In this document: one piece after another, positions 17,305 to 28,218 of the stretch
How positions within the stretch are numbered: position 1 is the stretch's first letter
How the letters are laid out: every line of letters begins with the position of its first letter
NCBI RefSeq assembly: GCF_035994945.1
Contig: NZ_CP108677.1
Span: 6,758,001 to 6,822,000 of the forward strand
Origin: Streptomyces sp. NBC_01216
GTDB lineage: Bacteria > Actinomycetota > Actinomycetes > Streptomycetales > Streptomycetaceae
Length of the DNA: 64,000 bases
Reading direction: 5' to 3'
Position numbers and translations under genes: made by a program
Notes under the pieces: model-generated
Database searches by the model: none
What the model was told of the DNA's origin: nothing
What the model saw: the letters and a program-made list of their open reading frames with translations, nothing else

Positions 17305-18453
17305 CTACCCGCGCCCTCCGAACGGCCGTGAGCCCAGGGTCCACAGCCGGGCCGTCAGATCGCGCGCGGCCAGGCCGGGTCGGGTGGCGGGGACCAGCAG
17401 GGACGCGACCCGGCCCACGGCACGCTGCCGGGGGGCCACCCGCGTGCGGTGCCGGGCCTCGTAGCGGTGGAACGCGGCGGCCGGGTCCTCCGGGGTGGCC
17501 GACAGCTCCGCCGCGAGGGTGTGCGCGCCGGTCGTCGCCAGCGAACTGCCCTCGCCGAACAGCGACACGGACGACGCGGCGTCGCCCACCAACGCCACCC
17601 GCCCGCGGGACCACGCCGGGACACGCACCCGGCTGACGGCGTCGAAGTACAGATCCTCGCCCGCCTCGCGGACCCGGTCCAGCAGTTCCGGCACCCGCCA
17701 GCCCGCGTCCGCGTAAGCGGCGGTCAGGAGCCGGCGGTGCTGTGCCGTGTCGCGGTGGTCGAACCCGGTGACCTCGGGACCGCGGTAGGCGAAGAACGCC
17801 AGCGAACGTCCGCGCACCGGATGGACCGCGGCGGCCCGGCCGGGCGTGTTGTGCATGACCACGGTCCGGGGGTCGCCGGCCGGTCCGTCGAGCGGGAGCG
17901 TCGCCACGTACATGCCGAAGTGGTGGACGAAGTTCCGCTCGGGGCCGAACGCCAGGCGCCGCACGGCAGAGTGCTGCCCGTCCGCGCCGACCACCAGGTC
18001 GAAGCGCCGCGGCGGCCCCTTCCGGAAGGTGACGTCCACGCCGCGGGCGTCGGGCCCGAGGGCCGCCACCGAGTCGTCGAAGACGAACTCGGCCTCGTCG
18101 CGGGCGGCTTCGTACAGGACGGTGGCCAGATCGGCGCGGGGTACCTCGACGGCGCCGTCGGCTCCGCCGAGGTCGCTCCGGGTCGGCAGCGTCGCGATCG
18201 GGCGGCCCCCGGCGTCGACGAGCCGCAGCCGCGTCACGGCGGTCGCCGCCTCGCGAAGCCGGGGGAGCACGCCCATCCGCCGCACCACGTCCAGCGCCTC
18301 GCCCGCGACGTCCACCGGGCTGCCGCTGGACCGCGGGCCACGCGCGTGCTCGACCACGGTGGGCCGCCATCCGCCGCGCGCCAGCCAGTAGGCGAGTACG
18401 GGACCGGCGATCCCCGCCCCCGAGATCAGGACCGTGCCCCGGTCGTCGTCCAT
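17305..18453 (-). CDS. FAD-dependent aromatic-type monooxygenase (PHBH fold)
   Basis: 382 residues. FAD-binding GxGxxG in VLISGAGIAGPVLAYWLARG, the DG motif in LVVGADGQHSAVRR, and the GD motif in ALVGDAASSVSLFGEGSS, all in correct order for class A flavoprotein hydroxylases. Start ATG at 18453 has GAGAGGTGGG about 5 nt upstream. It diverges from a TetR-family regulator across a 171-bp region with a 15-bp palindrome, so it is probably that regulator's target. Substrate unknown; related proteins often inactivate tetracycline- or rifampicin-like compounds or hydroxylate aromatics. Confidence 0.9.
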   Translation of the reverse strand: MDDDRGTVLISGAGIAGPVLAYWLARGGWRPTVVEHARGPRSSGSPVDVAGEALDVVRRMGVLPRLREAATAVTRLRLVDAGGRPIATLPTRSDLGGADGAVEVPRADLATVLYEAARDEAEFVFDDSVAALGPDARGVDVTFRKGPPRRFDLVVGADGQHSAVRRLAFGPERNFVHHFGMYVATLPLDGPAGDPRTVVMHNTPGRAAAVHPVRGRSLAFFAYRGPEVTGFDHRDTAQHRRLLTAAYADAGWRVPELLDRVREAGEDLYFDAVSRVRVPAWSRGRVALVGDAASSVSLFGEGSSLATTGAHTLAAELSATPEDPAAAFHRYEARHRTRVAPRQRAVGRVASLLVPATRPGLAARDLTARLWTLGSRPFGGRG

Positions 18454-18556
18454 CGTGCCCACCTCTCGCCCACGGCGTCTCGCGGCGACCCGGTCCACCG
18501 GCCACCTCCCCCGGCCGACGGCTCACCGACCACCGGTCCGCTGACCCACGGGTTCA

Positions 18557-18571
18557 CTGACCGCCGGTCAG
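18557..18571. promoter_or_regulatory. operator candidate CTGACCGCCGGTCAG
   Basis: A perfect inverted repeat, CTGACCG and CGGTCAG around one central base, in the divergent region between the FAD monooxygenase and TetR genes. Related TGACC/GGTCA half-sites lie on both sides (18538-18546, 18592-18600). Position and symmetry fit a TetR-family operator controlling both genes. Confidence 0.55.
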
Positions 18572-18624
18572 CGCCGACCGTACGTCCTGTCCGTCGGTCA
18601 GGCAAGGGGGGATAACCTCGCCGC

Positions 18625-19428
18625 ATGACCGAGGAGGAGACCGGCACCCGGGCCCGCATCCTGAGGGCGGCGGACGAGGAGTTCGCCGCCCGCGGCTACC
18701 ACGCGACCTCGGTCGGCCGGATCGCCGCCCGCGTGGGCGTCACCAAGGCGGCGGTGCTGTACCACTTCCCCGGCAAGGCCGACATCCTGGCGGCCCTGGC
18801 CGAGCCCCTGCTCCGCGACCTGGAGGCGGCGATGGCACGCGCCGCGGCAGCGGACCCCGGCGCCGCCCGCCGGTCGGCCGTCGAGGGGATGCTGGACGTC
18901 TGGCTGACCCATCGCGCGCTGCTCGGCGTCAATCTCCAGGACCTGGCGCTGGCCGCGCACGGCCGGGTCTTCGCGCGGTTCAAGGCCGCCATGCTGGAAG
19001 CGAACGTCCTGGTCGCGGGGCCCTCCCCGGACTTCGCCGGGCGGGTCCGCGCGGCCCAGGCGATCGCCATGCTGAGCGACCCGGTCGTGCTCTTCGCCGA
19101 CGCCCCGGCCGAGCTGCTGCGTGCCGAGATCCTGAGCGGCGTGCGCCGGCTCCTCGGCGTCCCGGAGGGGCCGGGCGCGTGGAGGTGCCCGGAAGCGGCG
19201 CCCGGTCCCGGCACGGCCGGCCCCTCCGCTCCGGGCGGCACCGCCTCCGCACCCGCCCGCTCGGCCGGGCACCGCCGTCGTGGCCGCCCCGCCGTGATGG
19301 ACGACGAGGCGGTCGCCCGGGCCCGACGGTGGTACGCCGCCGGTGCCACGGCCGCCGAGATCGCCGCCGAACTGGGAGTGTCCCGGGCCACGGTCTACCG
19401 TCACCTCTCTCCGGCCCCCGATAAGTGA
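18625..19428 (+). CDS. TetR-family regulator with an additional C-terminal helix-turn-helix
   Basis: 267 residues, longer than the usual 190-220. The N-terminal DNA-binding domain is standard (RILRAADEEFAARGYHATSV, VGVTKAAVLYHFPGKADIL). After the ligand-binding domain and a Pro/Ala-rich linker (residues 185-220), a second DNA-binding module appears: GRPAVMDDEAVARARRWYA and TAAEIAAELGVSRATVYRHL, matching the resolvase/Hin-type HTH. Two unrelated HTHs in one chain are unusual. Divergent from the monooxygenase gene, which it probably represses. Confidence 0.88.
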   Translation: MTEEETGTRARILRAADEEFAARGYHATSVGRIAARVGVTKAAVLYHFPGKADILAALAEPLLRDLEAAMARAAAADPGAARRSAVEGMLDVWLTHRALLGVNLQDLALAAHGRVFARFKAAMLEANVLVAGPSPDFAGRVRAAQAIAMLSDPVVLFADAPAELLRAEILSGVRRLLGVPEGPGAWRCPEAAPGPGTAGPSAPGGTASAPARSAGHRRRGRPAVMDDEAVARARRWYAAGATAAEIAAELGVSRATVYRHLSPAPDK

Positions 19429-19503
19429 GACATTAATGAGACTCTTTGTGGGACGCTCGGAGCGCGGGGTTCCATGCGCGATCCCCCCGTGCTAGCAAGA
19501 GGC

Positions 19504-21042
19504 ATGCCCGCACAGCGCTCGTACGACGCCGTCATCGTCGGGGGCGGCCACAACGGACTCGTGGCCGCCGCCTATCTGGCCCGCGCCGGACGCTCCGTCC
19601 TCGTCCTGGAGCGCCTCGGCACCACGGGCGGCGCCGCCGTCTCCACCCGCCCCTTCACCGGGGTCGACGCCCGCCTCTCGCGGTACTCGTACCTCGTCTC
19701 CCTCCTGCCGCCCAAGATCGTGCACGAGCTCGGCCTGCGCTTCGCGGTGCGGAAGCGGTCCGTGTCCTCGTACACCCCCCAAGGCGACGGCGGGCTCCTC
19801 GTCGGCGGCGGCCCGGCCCGTACCCGCGCCTCCTTCGCCGCGCTGACCGGCTCCGACCGCGAGTACCAGGCATGGGAGAGCTTCTACGGACGTACGGGAC
19901 GGCTCGCCCGGCGCGTCTTCCCCACGCTCACCGAACCGCTGCCCACCCGCGCGGAACTACGTGCCCGGGTCGACGACGAGGACACCTGGCGCATGCTCTT
20001 CGAGCAGCCGCTCGGCGTCGCCGTCGAGGAGACCTTCGCCGACGACCTCGTCCGGGGCGTCGTCCTCACCGACGCGCTCATCGGGACCTTCGCCGGCGCC
20101 CACGACGCCTCGCTGCTCCAGAACCGCTGCTTCCTCTACCACGTGATCGGGGGCGGCACCGGAGACTGGGACGTCCCCGTCGGAGGCATGGGCGCGCTCA
20201 CCGACGCCCTCGCCGGTGCCGCCCGCGCGGCCGGCGCCGAGATCCGCACCGGACACGAGGTCACCCGGATCGAGAGCGACGGCGGCCACGCCGCCCTCAC
20301 CTTCCGCACCGACGACACCGAAGGCGTCGTCGAGGCGCGCCACGTCCTCGTGAACGCCTCGCCACAGGCCCTCGCGGCCCTGCTCGGCGATCCGCCCCCG
20401 CCTCCGGCCGAGGGGGCCCAACTCAAGGTCAACATGCTGCTCACCCGGCTGCCGCGGCTGCGCGACCGGTCCGTCGACCCCCGCGAGGCATTCGCCGGCA
20501 CCGTCCACATCGCCGAGGGCTACGGCCGGCTGGCGACCGCCTACGCCGAAGCGGCCGCGGGGCGTCTGCCGAGCGCCCCGCCCTCCGAGATCTACTGCCA
20601 CTCCCTGACCGATCCGAGCATCCTGGGCCCCGAGCTCGCCCGGCGCGGCTACCAGACCCTCACGCTCTTCGGCCTGCACACCCCCGCACGCCTGTTCGCC
20701 GCCGACAACGACGCCACCCGGGTGGCGGCCCTCGACGCCACGCTCGCCGAACTCGACGCCCACCTCGACGAGCCGCTCGCCGACTGCCTCGCGCTCGACG
20801 CCGACGGCCGCCCGTGCGTCGAGGCGCGGACCCCGCTCGACCTCGAACGCGACCTGCGGCTGCCCGGCGGCCACATCTTCCACGGAGACCTCTCCTTCCC
20901 CTACGCGGACGAGGCCGGCGGCCGGTGGGGTGTCGAGACCGCGCGCTCCAACGTCCTGGTGTGCGGCGCGGGCGCCGTCCGGGGCGGCGGAGTGAGCGGC
21001 GTTCCCGGTCACAACGCGGCGATGGCGGTGCTCGGAAGCTGA
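19504..21042 (+). CDS. phytoene-desaturase-like NAD(P)/FAD-dependent oxidoreductase
   Basis: 512 residues. N-terminal dinucleotide-binding motif AVIVGGGHNGLVAAAYLARAG followed by ERLGTTGGAA, and the C-terminal FAD motif VCGAGAVRGGGVSGVPGHN are characteristic of the carotenoid isomerase/desaturase-like family. Start chosen at 19504 because the family begins about 8 residues before the glycine motif; an upstream in-frame start at 19474 exists. No carotenoid genes are nearby, so the substrate is unknown. Confidence 0.88.
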   Translation: MPAQRSYDAVIVGGGHNGLVAAAYLARAGRSVLVLERLGTTGGAAVSTRPFTGVDARLSRYSYLVSLLPPKIVHELGLRFAVRKRSVSSYTPQGDGGLLVGGGPARTRASFAALTGSDREYQAWESFYGRTGRLARRVFPTLTEPLPTRAELRARVDDEDTWRMLFEQPLGVAVEETFADDLVRGVVLTDALIGTFAGAHDASLLQNRCFLYHVIGGGTGDWDVPVGGMGALTDALAGAARAAGAEIRTGHEVTRIESDGGHAALTFRTDDTEGVVEARHVLVNASPQALAALLGDPPPPPAEGAQLKVNMLLTRLPRLRDRSVDPREAFAGTVHIAEGYGRLATAYAEAAAGRLPSAPPSEIYCHSLTDPSILGPELARRGYQTLTLFGLHTPARLFAADNDATRVAALDATLAELDAHLDEPLADCLALDADGRPCVEARTPLDLERDLRLPGGHIFHGDLSFPYADEAGGRWGVETARSNVLVCGAGAVRGGGVSGVPGHNAAMAVLGS

Positions 21043-21210
21043 CGAGGTGCGCCGGCCGGCCAGGGGCGTGAAGCTGATCTGCGCACGCGCTTAAGAAAAC
21101 CTCGATGGACCGCGGGCCCGGCATAAGGAAGATTTCCCTCCGGGGATCTTGGCGCGAAGCCGTGCCCGGACCCCCTCGGTCACAGGACACGCACGTCGGG
21201 AGCCACGGCA

Positions 21211-22245
21211 TTGAAGGCACTGGTCAAGCAGAACGCGGAGCCGGGACTCTGGCTCACGGACGTGCCGGAGCCGGAGACCGGCTCCGGCGACGTACTGATC
21301 AAGGTGAAGCGGACCGGCATCTGCGGCACCGACCTGCACATCCGGTCCTGGGACGGCTGGGCGCGGAAGACCATCTCCACGCCGCTCACCCTCGGCCATG
21401 AGTTCGTCGGCGAGGTCGCCGAGACCGGACGTGACGTCGTGGACGTCAAGGTCGGGGACCTGGTCAGCGGAGAGGGCCACCTCGTCTGCGGCAAGTGCCG
21501 CAACTGCCTCGCCGGCCGCCGCCACCTGTGCCGCGCCACGGTCGGCCTCGGCGTCGGGCGCGACGGCGCCTTCGCCGAATACGTCGTCCTGCCCGCGTCG
21601 AACGTCTGGGTGCACCGCACCCCCGTCGACCTCGACGTCGCGGCGATCTTCGACCCCTTCGGCAACGCCGTGCACACCGCCCTGTCCTTCCCGCTCGTCG
21701 GCGAGGACGTCCTGGTCACCGGCGCCGGCCCGATCGGCATCATGGCCGCCGCCGTCGCCAAGCACGCCGGCGCCCGCAGCGTCGTCATCACCGACGTGAG
21801 CGAGGAGCGGCTGGACCTCGCCCGCAAGGCCGGCGTCACGCTGGCCCTGAACGTCGCCCGGGAGACGATCGCCGACGGCCAGCGCGCGCTCGGGCTCAAG
21901 GAGGGCTTCGACGTCGGCCTCGAGATGTCCGGCAACCCCCGCGCGATGCGCGACATGGTCGCCAACATGACCAACGGCGGCAAGATCGCGATGCTCGGCC
22001 TGCCCGCCGAGGACTTCTCCGTCGACTGGGCGAAGATCGTCACCTCCATGATCACCATCAAGGGGATCTACGGCCGGGAGATGTTCGAGACCTGGTACGC
22101 GATGTCGGTCCTCCTGGAGGGCGGTCTCGACCTCGCCCCCGTGATCACCGGCCGTTACGACTACACCGACTTCGAGGCCGCCTTCGACGACGCCGCGTCC
22201 GGCAAGGGCGGCAAGATCATCCTTGACTGGAGCACCGCGTCCTAG
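21211..22245 (+). CDS. tdh: L-threonine 3-dehydrogenase
   Basis: 344 residues, the standard length. Zinc-dependent medium-chain dehydrogenase: catalytic-zinc residues in GICGTDLHI and GHEFVGEV, structural-zinc cysteines in [15 protein letters not shown], and NAD-binding [14 protein letters not shown]. It oxidises threonine to 2-amino-3-ketobutyrate, which the downstream kbl product cleaves; the tandem order confirms the assignment. TTG start at 21211 with GGGAG about 8 nt upstream, a weak initiation that may set expression low. Confidence 0.95.
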   Translation: MKALVKQNAEPGLWLTDVPEPETGSGDVLIKVKRTGICGTDLHIRSWDGWARKTISTPLTLGHEFVGEVAETGRDVVDVKVGDLVSGEGHLVCGKCRNCLAGRRHLCRATVGLGVGRDGAFAEYVVLPASNVWVHRTPVDLDVAAIFDPFGNAVHTALSFPLVGEDVLVTGAGPIGIMAAAVAKHAGARSVVITDVSEERLDLARKAGVTLALNVARETIADGQRALGLKEGFDVGLEMSGNPRAMRDMVANMTNGGKIAMLGLPAEDFSVDWAKIVTSMITIKGIYGREMFETWYAMSVLLEGGLDLAPVITGRYDYTDFEAAFDDAASGKGGKIILDWSTAS

Positions 22246-22343
22246 GACGGTCCCGTCCGATGCCCGCACGGCGTGTCCGCACGACACCCGCCTGGCCCGG
22301 CCCGGCCCGTCCCTCCAGCCCGCCCGACCCGTGAAGGAACCCC

Positions 22344-23543
<1,200 letters not shown>

Positions 23544-23548
23544 GGGGC

Positions 23549-24457
23549 ATGATCGAAGCGCGGCGGCTGCACATCCTCCGGGCGGTGGCCGACCACCGTA
23601 CGGTCACGGCGGCTGCCGCCGCGCTCTTCCTCACCCCCTCCGCGGTCTCCCAGCAGCTCGCCGCGCTGGAACAGGAGACCGGCCACCGGCTGGTCGAACG
23701 CGGTGCCCGCGGCGCGCGGCTCACACCGGCCGGGGAGATCCTGCTCGGCCACGCCAACGCCGTCCTCGCCCAGCTGGAACGCGCGGAGTCGGAACTCGCC
23801 GCCTACGGTTCCGGCGAGGCGGGCACGGTCACGGTGGCGGCGTTCGCCACCGGCATCGGGCTGGTCGTCGCCCCGGCCATCGCGGGACTGGCCCGCACCG
23901 CGCCCGGCATCCGGGTCCGGGTCCGGGACGCCGAGGGCGACGCGTCCCTGATGATGGTTCTCGACCGGCAGGTCGACACGGCGGTGGCGGTCGAGTACCG
24001 GGGTGCCCCCGGGGAGGACGACGCCCGTCTCACCCGGGTGCCGCTGTACGCCGAACCGTTCGACGTCGTCCTTCCGTCCGGCCATCCCCTCGCGGAGCGC
24101 GAGCGGGTCGCGCTCGCCGTGCTCGCCAAGGACGCGTGGATCGGTCAGTCCGCGGGCAACCCCTGCCACGACGTGACGGTCCTGGCCTGCGAGTACGCGG
24201 GCTTCGCGCCCCGTCTGGAACACTCGTCGGACGACTTCCGGGCCGTCGTCGCGCTCGCCTCGGCGGGGGCGGGGGTGGCGCTCGTCCCGCGTTCGGCGCT
24301 GCGAGGGATGGAGCTCACCCGGGTCGAGGTCCGTGCGGTGGACGGCGTCGCGCCCACCCGCCGAGTCTTCGCCGCCGTGCGGCGCGGAGCCGAGGAGCAC
24401 CCGCTGATCAGGCCCGTCCTGTCGGCCCTGCGTGCGGCGGCCGAACCGGCAGGCTGA
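23549..24457 (+). CDS. LysR-family transcriptional regulator
   Basis: 302 residues. N-terminal winged HTH (LHILRAVADHRTVTAAAAA, LTPSAVSQQLAALEQETGHRLVER) and a type 2 periplasmic-binding effector domain (FDVVLPSGHPLAERERV, LASAGAGVALVPRSAL). It starts 5 bp after kbl with GGGGG before the ATG, so it may be co-transcribed with tdh-kbl. Control of threonine catabolism is plausible but not shown. Confidence 0.92.
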   Translation: MIEARRLHILRAVADHRTVTAAAAALFLTPSAVSQQLAALEQETGHRLVERGARGARLTPAGEILLGHANAVLAQLERAESELAAYGSGEAGTVTVAAFATGIGLVVAPAIAGLARTAPGIRVRVRDAEGDASLMMVLDRQVDTAVAVEYRGAPGEDDARLTRVPLYAEPFDVVLPSGHPLAERERVALAVLAKDAWIGQSAGNPCHDVTVLACEYAGFAPRLEHSSDDFRAVVALASAGAGVALVPRSALRGMELTRVEVRAVDGVAPTRRVFAAVRRGAEEHPLIRPVLSALRAAAEPAG

Positions 24458-24481
24458 TCCGACGGCGCCGGGCCTGCCCAC

Positions 24482-25016
24482 CGAGCCGGCTCGGCCGTCC
24501 TGGCGGGGCCCATCGCCGATACCCCCGCGTACGCGGCCGGGGCCGCGCGGCTCAAGGATTCCTTTCCGGCGGCGACCCGGGCGAGCCTCGACCGGTACGA
24601 GGCCGAGGGCAGGACCGGCGACGACGCCTGTCTCGAAGCCGCCATGGCCTTCCACGGGCTCTGGCTGTGCCGCGCGGACCCCTTGCCCGAACACCTCGTC
24701 CGCTCCGCCCTCGCCCTGCGGGAGGACGTGAACGCGGCCTTGTGCGGTCCGGAGCGGACGGTCGGCGGCAGCCTCAGGGACTGGAGCGTCATGGACCCGG
24801 CTGGGGGAGCGCGACCTGCCCGTGCAGGTGACCTCCGGCCGCTACGACCTGGTGACCTCCGAGGTGGTCCGCCCCCTCGTGGACGCCATTCCGGGCGCCG
24901 AATGGGTCCTCTTCGAGGAGAGTACGCACATGCCGTCCGTCGAGGAGCCCGAGCACCTCCGTCAGGTCGTCGAAGGCTTCGTCTCCGCCGTGGAGTCTGA
25001 GCCGCCGCGGCGGTAG
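24482..25016 (+). pseudogene. prolyl aminopeptidase (proline iminopeptidase) remnant
   Basis: Only the C-terminal half of an alpha/beta hydrolase of the proline iminopeptidase group is left, starting abruptly (SAVLAGPIADTPAYAAGAAR). It continues through the cap domain (CLEAAMAFHGLWLCRADPLPEH) to LRDWSVMDP near 24797. There the frame shifts, and the catalytic Asp/His region follows in another frame (VTSGRYD, FEESTHMPSVEEPE). The nucleophile half is absent. The N-terminal truncation plus frameshift make this a pseudogene. Confidence 0.75.
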
Positions 25017-25144
25017 GGACCGGCGGGGTCCCGTCGAGGGGTGCGGAGCGACGGGGCGCGGCGCAGGGGACGGGAAGGGCGGGGCGCGGTGGATCGTCTT
25101 CGCGGCGGGCGGGGCGCGGGTGGGGGAGTCCGCGCGGCGGCCGG

Positions 25145-26941
25145 TCAGTCCGCCGACCTGGTCCAGCCCGCGGCCTCGACGCGGGACGCGTCCGCGGGCC
25201 GGGAGTCGTCGAAGAGCGGGGAGCCCGTGGCGTCGAGGACGCGCAGTCCGTCCACGTACACCCCTCGTCCGACGAGGCGCCGGTCCGTCGTGTAGCGCCA
25301 GCGCAGCCGGACGCCGCCCGTGCCGTGGGCCGAGAGGTCGGCTGTGGCCTCGTGCCAGACCCGCCCCGACCAGCCGCTCACCGAACCGGCCGGACGCGTC
25401 CGCGGCTGTTGCCCGGGGCGCACGGTGGTGAACGGCAGTGGTTCCCAGGTGGTCCCGCCGTCCCTCGACACTTCCAGGAAGGCGGCGTCCGCCGTCGGCT
25501 CGGTGTCCCACCACAGCGCGCAGCGCAGCCGGACGGGGCCCGGGGCCGGGCCCGCGTGCGCGGTCAGCGGCGGCAGGGTGAGGGTGGCGGACACGTCGCT
25601 CTCCATCCCGGCGAACCAGGCGGTCCGCCCGCGCGCCGGACGGACGGCGACGGCGCGGGCGAGGTGGTTCGCCGCGGCGACCCGGGGCGCCGAGCCGGCA
25701 CGCCAGCGGCGCACGGGGTGGACCGAGTTGCCGAGCAGGACGAGGAAGGTGTCGGTGCCCGGGTCGAGGACCAGGCTGGTGCCGGTGAAGCCGGTGTGCC
25801 CGGCCGTCCGCGGAGTGGCCATCGCGCCCATGTACCAGCGCTGTCCGAGTTCGAGGCCGAGGCCGTGCGCGTCATCGGGGAAGCCGGGGTTGAAGTCGGT
25901 GAACATCAGCTCCACGGACTCGGGCGACAGGATCCGGGCGGAGCCGTACGCCCCGCCGTTGAGCAGGGTGCGGGCGAGCACGGCCAGGTCCCAGGCGCGG
26001 GAGAACACCCCGGCGTGGCCCGCTACCCCGCCGAGGGCGTACGCGTTCTCGTCGTGGACCTCGCCCCACACCATGCCCCGGTCCAGGCCGGACCACGGAC
26101 GTCGGCAGTCTTCGGTCGCGGCGATCCCCGGCCGCCAGGAGGGAGGGGGGTTGTAGCGCGTGCGGTCCATCCCGAGGGGGACGGTGACCTCCTCGTGGAG
26201 CAGCGCGTCCAGCCGGCGGCCGGTGACCGCCTCCAGGACCGACTGGAGGGAGATCAGATTCAGATCGGAATACAGGTACGCCGTGCCGGGCGGTCGCGTG
26301 AGGGGCTCGTCGGCCACCCGCCGCAGCATCGCCTCCGGCGTCGGTTCCTCGTACAGCGGGAGCCACGCCGGCAAGCCCGAGGTGTGGGTCAGCAGATGAC
26401 GGACCGTGACGTCCCGCTTCCCGCCGACGCCGAACCCGGGGAGGTACGCGGTCACCCTCTCCTCCGGTTCCAGCGATCCGCGTTCGATCTGCTGGACCGC
26501 GAGGACCGAGGTGAACAGCTTGGAGACGGACGCCAGGTCGAAGACGGTGTCCTCGGACATGGCGATCCGCCGGTCCGCGGGCAGCTCGACGCCGGTGTCC
26601 GTCCGCTCGTCGTACGCCGCGTACCGCACCGCGGTCCCGATCGCGCGGTGCAGCGCCACCGTCCCGCCCCGTCCGGCGAGGAGCACCGCGCCCGCGTACC
26701 AGGGGTGGGCGGGGGAGGGGGCGAGGAACTCCTCCGCGTCCGTGACCAGACGATCCAGGTGCTCGGCCAGCAGTCCGGCACGCCTGGCGGACCCGCGACG
26801 CAGGGTCGGCCGCCCGCCTCGGTGGCCGGAGGCGGCGCCGGCCACCGGAGTCGAGCCGGCCATCAGCGCACCTCCCAGAACGAGGAGCCCGGCGCCGAAC
26901 GCGCGACGGCCGATGCCCCGGTCCACCGATTCCTCCGCCAT
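25145..26941 (-). CDS. Tat-exported serine hydrolase, class C beta-lactamase/esterase fold
   Basis: 598 residues. N-terminal RRAFGAGLLVLGGALMAG resembles a twin-arginine signal peptide, so export is likely. The beta-lactamase-like domain (about 70-400) has the S-x-x-K motif ASVSKLFT, the YxN-equivalent YSDLN, and the HTG-type motif HTGFTGTS. An extra C-terminal domain of about 170 residues (about 430-598) looks like a beta-sandwich (LRCALWWDTEPTADAAFLEV). Start at 26941 chosen because it places the Tat motif within 15 residues. Probably a secreted esterase or peptidase, not necessarily a resistance enzyme. Confidence 0.85.
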   Translation of the reverse strand: MAEESVDRGIGRRAFGAGLLVLGGALMAGSTPVAGAASGHRGGRPTLRRGSARRAGLLAEHLDRLVTDAEEFLAPSPAHPWYAGAVLLAGRGGTVALHRAIGTAVRYAAYDERTDTGVELPADRRIAMSEDTVFDLASVSKLFTSVLAVQQIERGSLEPEERVTAYLPGFGVGGKRDVTVRHLLTHTSGLPAWLPLYEEPTPEAMLRRVADEPLTRPPGTAYLYSDLNLISLQSVLEAVTGRRLDALLHEEVTVPLGMDRTRYNPPPSWRPGIAATEDCRRPWSGLDRGMVWGEVHDENAYALGGVAGHAGVFSRAWDLAVLARTLLNGGAYGSARILSPESVELMFTDFNPGFPDDAHGLGLELGQRWYMGAMATPRTAGHTGFTGTSLVLDPGTDTFLVLLGNSVHPVRRWRAGSAPRVAAANHLARAVAVRPARGRTAWFAGMESDVSATLTLPPLTAHAGPAPGPVRLRCALWWDTEPTADAAFLEVSRDGGTTWEPLPFTTVRPGQQPRTRPAGSVSGWSGRVWHEATADLSAHGTGGVRLRWRYTTDRRLVGRGVYVDGLRVLDATGSPLFDDSRPADASRVEAAGWTRSAD

Positions 26942-27048
26942 GCCCGGCCTCTCCCACGGCGCCGGAGGAACGCTCCGGGCACACGCGCACCACGGAGACT
27001 CTCTTCCCGGGCGGGCCGGCGTCAAGGAAGCGACGCCGTCCCAAAGAA

Positions 27049-27065
27049 TCTGACCCTGCATCAGA
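27049..27065. promoter_or_regulatory. inverted repeat TCTGA-N7-TCAGA upstream of the nitronate monooxygenase-like gene
   Basis: TCTGACCCTGCATCAGA is a 5+5 bp inverted repeat in an AT-richer patch 44 bp before the ATG at 27109. This is a plausible repressor site for the two-gene operon that follows. No cognate regulator is adjacent. Confidence 0.35.
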
Positions 27066-27108
27066 AAATGTCTTCCCTCGGCCGACGGGCTGCGGCATCC
27101 TGCCGCCC

Positions 27109-28218
27109 ATGAAGACGGAGCTGAGCCAGAGCCTGGGGATCGAGCACGCCATCTTCGGCTTCACGCCCTTCCCCGCGGTCGCCGCCGCGATCACCAGAGC
27201 AGGCGGATTCGGTGTCCTCGGCGCGGTCCGCTACACCGACCCCGACGAACTCGCCCGCGACCTCGACTGGATGCAGGACCACACCGGGGGGCTGCCCTAC
27301 GGCCTCGACGTCGTCATGCCCGCCAGGAAGGTCGAGGGCGTGAGCGAGCCGGACGTGGAGGCGATGATCCCCGAGGGGCATCGAGCCTTCGTCCGTGACA
27401 CCCTCGCCCGGCATGGCGTCCCCGAACTCGCCGACGGCGAGGTCTCCGGATGGCGCATCACCGGATGGATGGAGCGGGTCGCCCGCAGCCAGCTCGACGT
27501 CGCCTTCGACTACCCCATCAGACTCCTCGCCAACGCGCTGGGCTCGCCTCCCGCCGACGTCGTCGCCCGCGCGCACGCGCACGGCGTCCACGTCGCGGCC
27601 CTGGCGGGCAGCGCCCGGCACGCCCGCCACCACGCCGACGCGGGCATCGACGTCGTCGTCGCCCAGGGCTACGAGGCCGGCGGCCATACCGGCGAGATCG
27701 CCTCCATGGTCCTCACCCCGGAAGTCGTCGAAGCCGTCTCGCCGCTGCCCGTCCTCGCCGCGGGCGGGATCGGCAGCGGCGAGCAGATCGCCGCCGGCCT
27801 CGCGCTCGGCGCCCAGGGAGCCTGGCTGGGCTCGCTCTGGCTCACGACGACCGAGGCCGAGCTGCACTCCCGCGCACTCACCGCCAAGCTCCTCGCCGCC
27901 GGCTCAGGCGACACCGTCCGATCCCGCGCGCTCACCGGCAAGCCCGCCCGCCAGCTGCGCACCGAGTGGACCGACGCGTGGGACGACCCGGACGGCCCCG
28001 GAGCCCTCCCGATGCCCTTGCAGGGCCTGCTCGTCGCCGAAGCGGTCTCCCGCATACAGAAGTACGAGGTGGGGCCGTTGCTCGGGACGCCGGTAGGGCA
28101 GATCGTCGGCCGGATGACATCCGAACGCGGTGTCCAGCAGGTCTTCGACGACCTCACCCGCGGCTTCGAGAAGGCCGTCGACCGTATCGACCGCATCGCC
28201 GGACGGAGCACCCCGTGA
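27109..28218 (+). CDS. FMN-dependent nitronate monooxygenase-like oxidoreductase
   Basis: 369 residues, TIM-barrel flavoprotein of the 2-nitropropane dioxygenase/FabK-like family. Seen: GFTPFPAVAAAITRAGGFGVLG at the N-terminus, AQGYEAGGHTGEIASM (FMN-binding region) and PVLAAGGIGSGEQIAAGLALGAQG. Its stop overlaps the GTG of an acyl-CoA synthetase gene, so both act together, probably in oxidation of an unusual carboxylic acid. The substrate is not evident. Confidence 0.9.
   Translation: MKTELSQSLGIEHAIFGFTPFPAVAAAITRAGGFGVLGAVRYTDPDELARDLDWMQDHTGGLPYGLDVVMPARKVEGVSEPDVEAMIPEGHRAFVRDTLARHGVPELADGEVSGWRITGWMERVARSQLDVAFDYPIRLLANALGSPPADVVARAHAHGVHVAALAGSARHARHHADAGIDVVVAQGYEAGGHTGEIASMVLTPEVVEAVSPLPVLAAGGIGSGEQIAAGLALGAQGAWLGSLWLTTTEAELHSRALTAKLLAAGSGDTVRSRALTGKPARQLRTEWTDAWDDPDGPGALPMPLQGLLVAEAVSRIQKYEVGPLLGTPVGQIVGRMTSERGVQQVFDDLTRGFEKAVDRIDRIAGRSTP

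Noticed and set aside
15923..18526. Very long leftward open frame antisense to the kinase
   Set aside because: It mirrors the TPR repeats of the kinase on the other strand; composition is that of an antisense shadow in high-GC DNA, with no domain.
25145..26941. True beta-lactamase resistance gene
   Set aside because: The fold and S-x-x-K motif fit the wider serine hydrolase family, but the extra C-terminal domain and motif spacing suggest an esterase or peptidase; resistance cannot be claimed.
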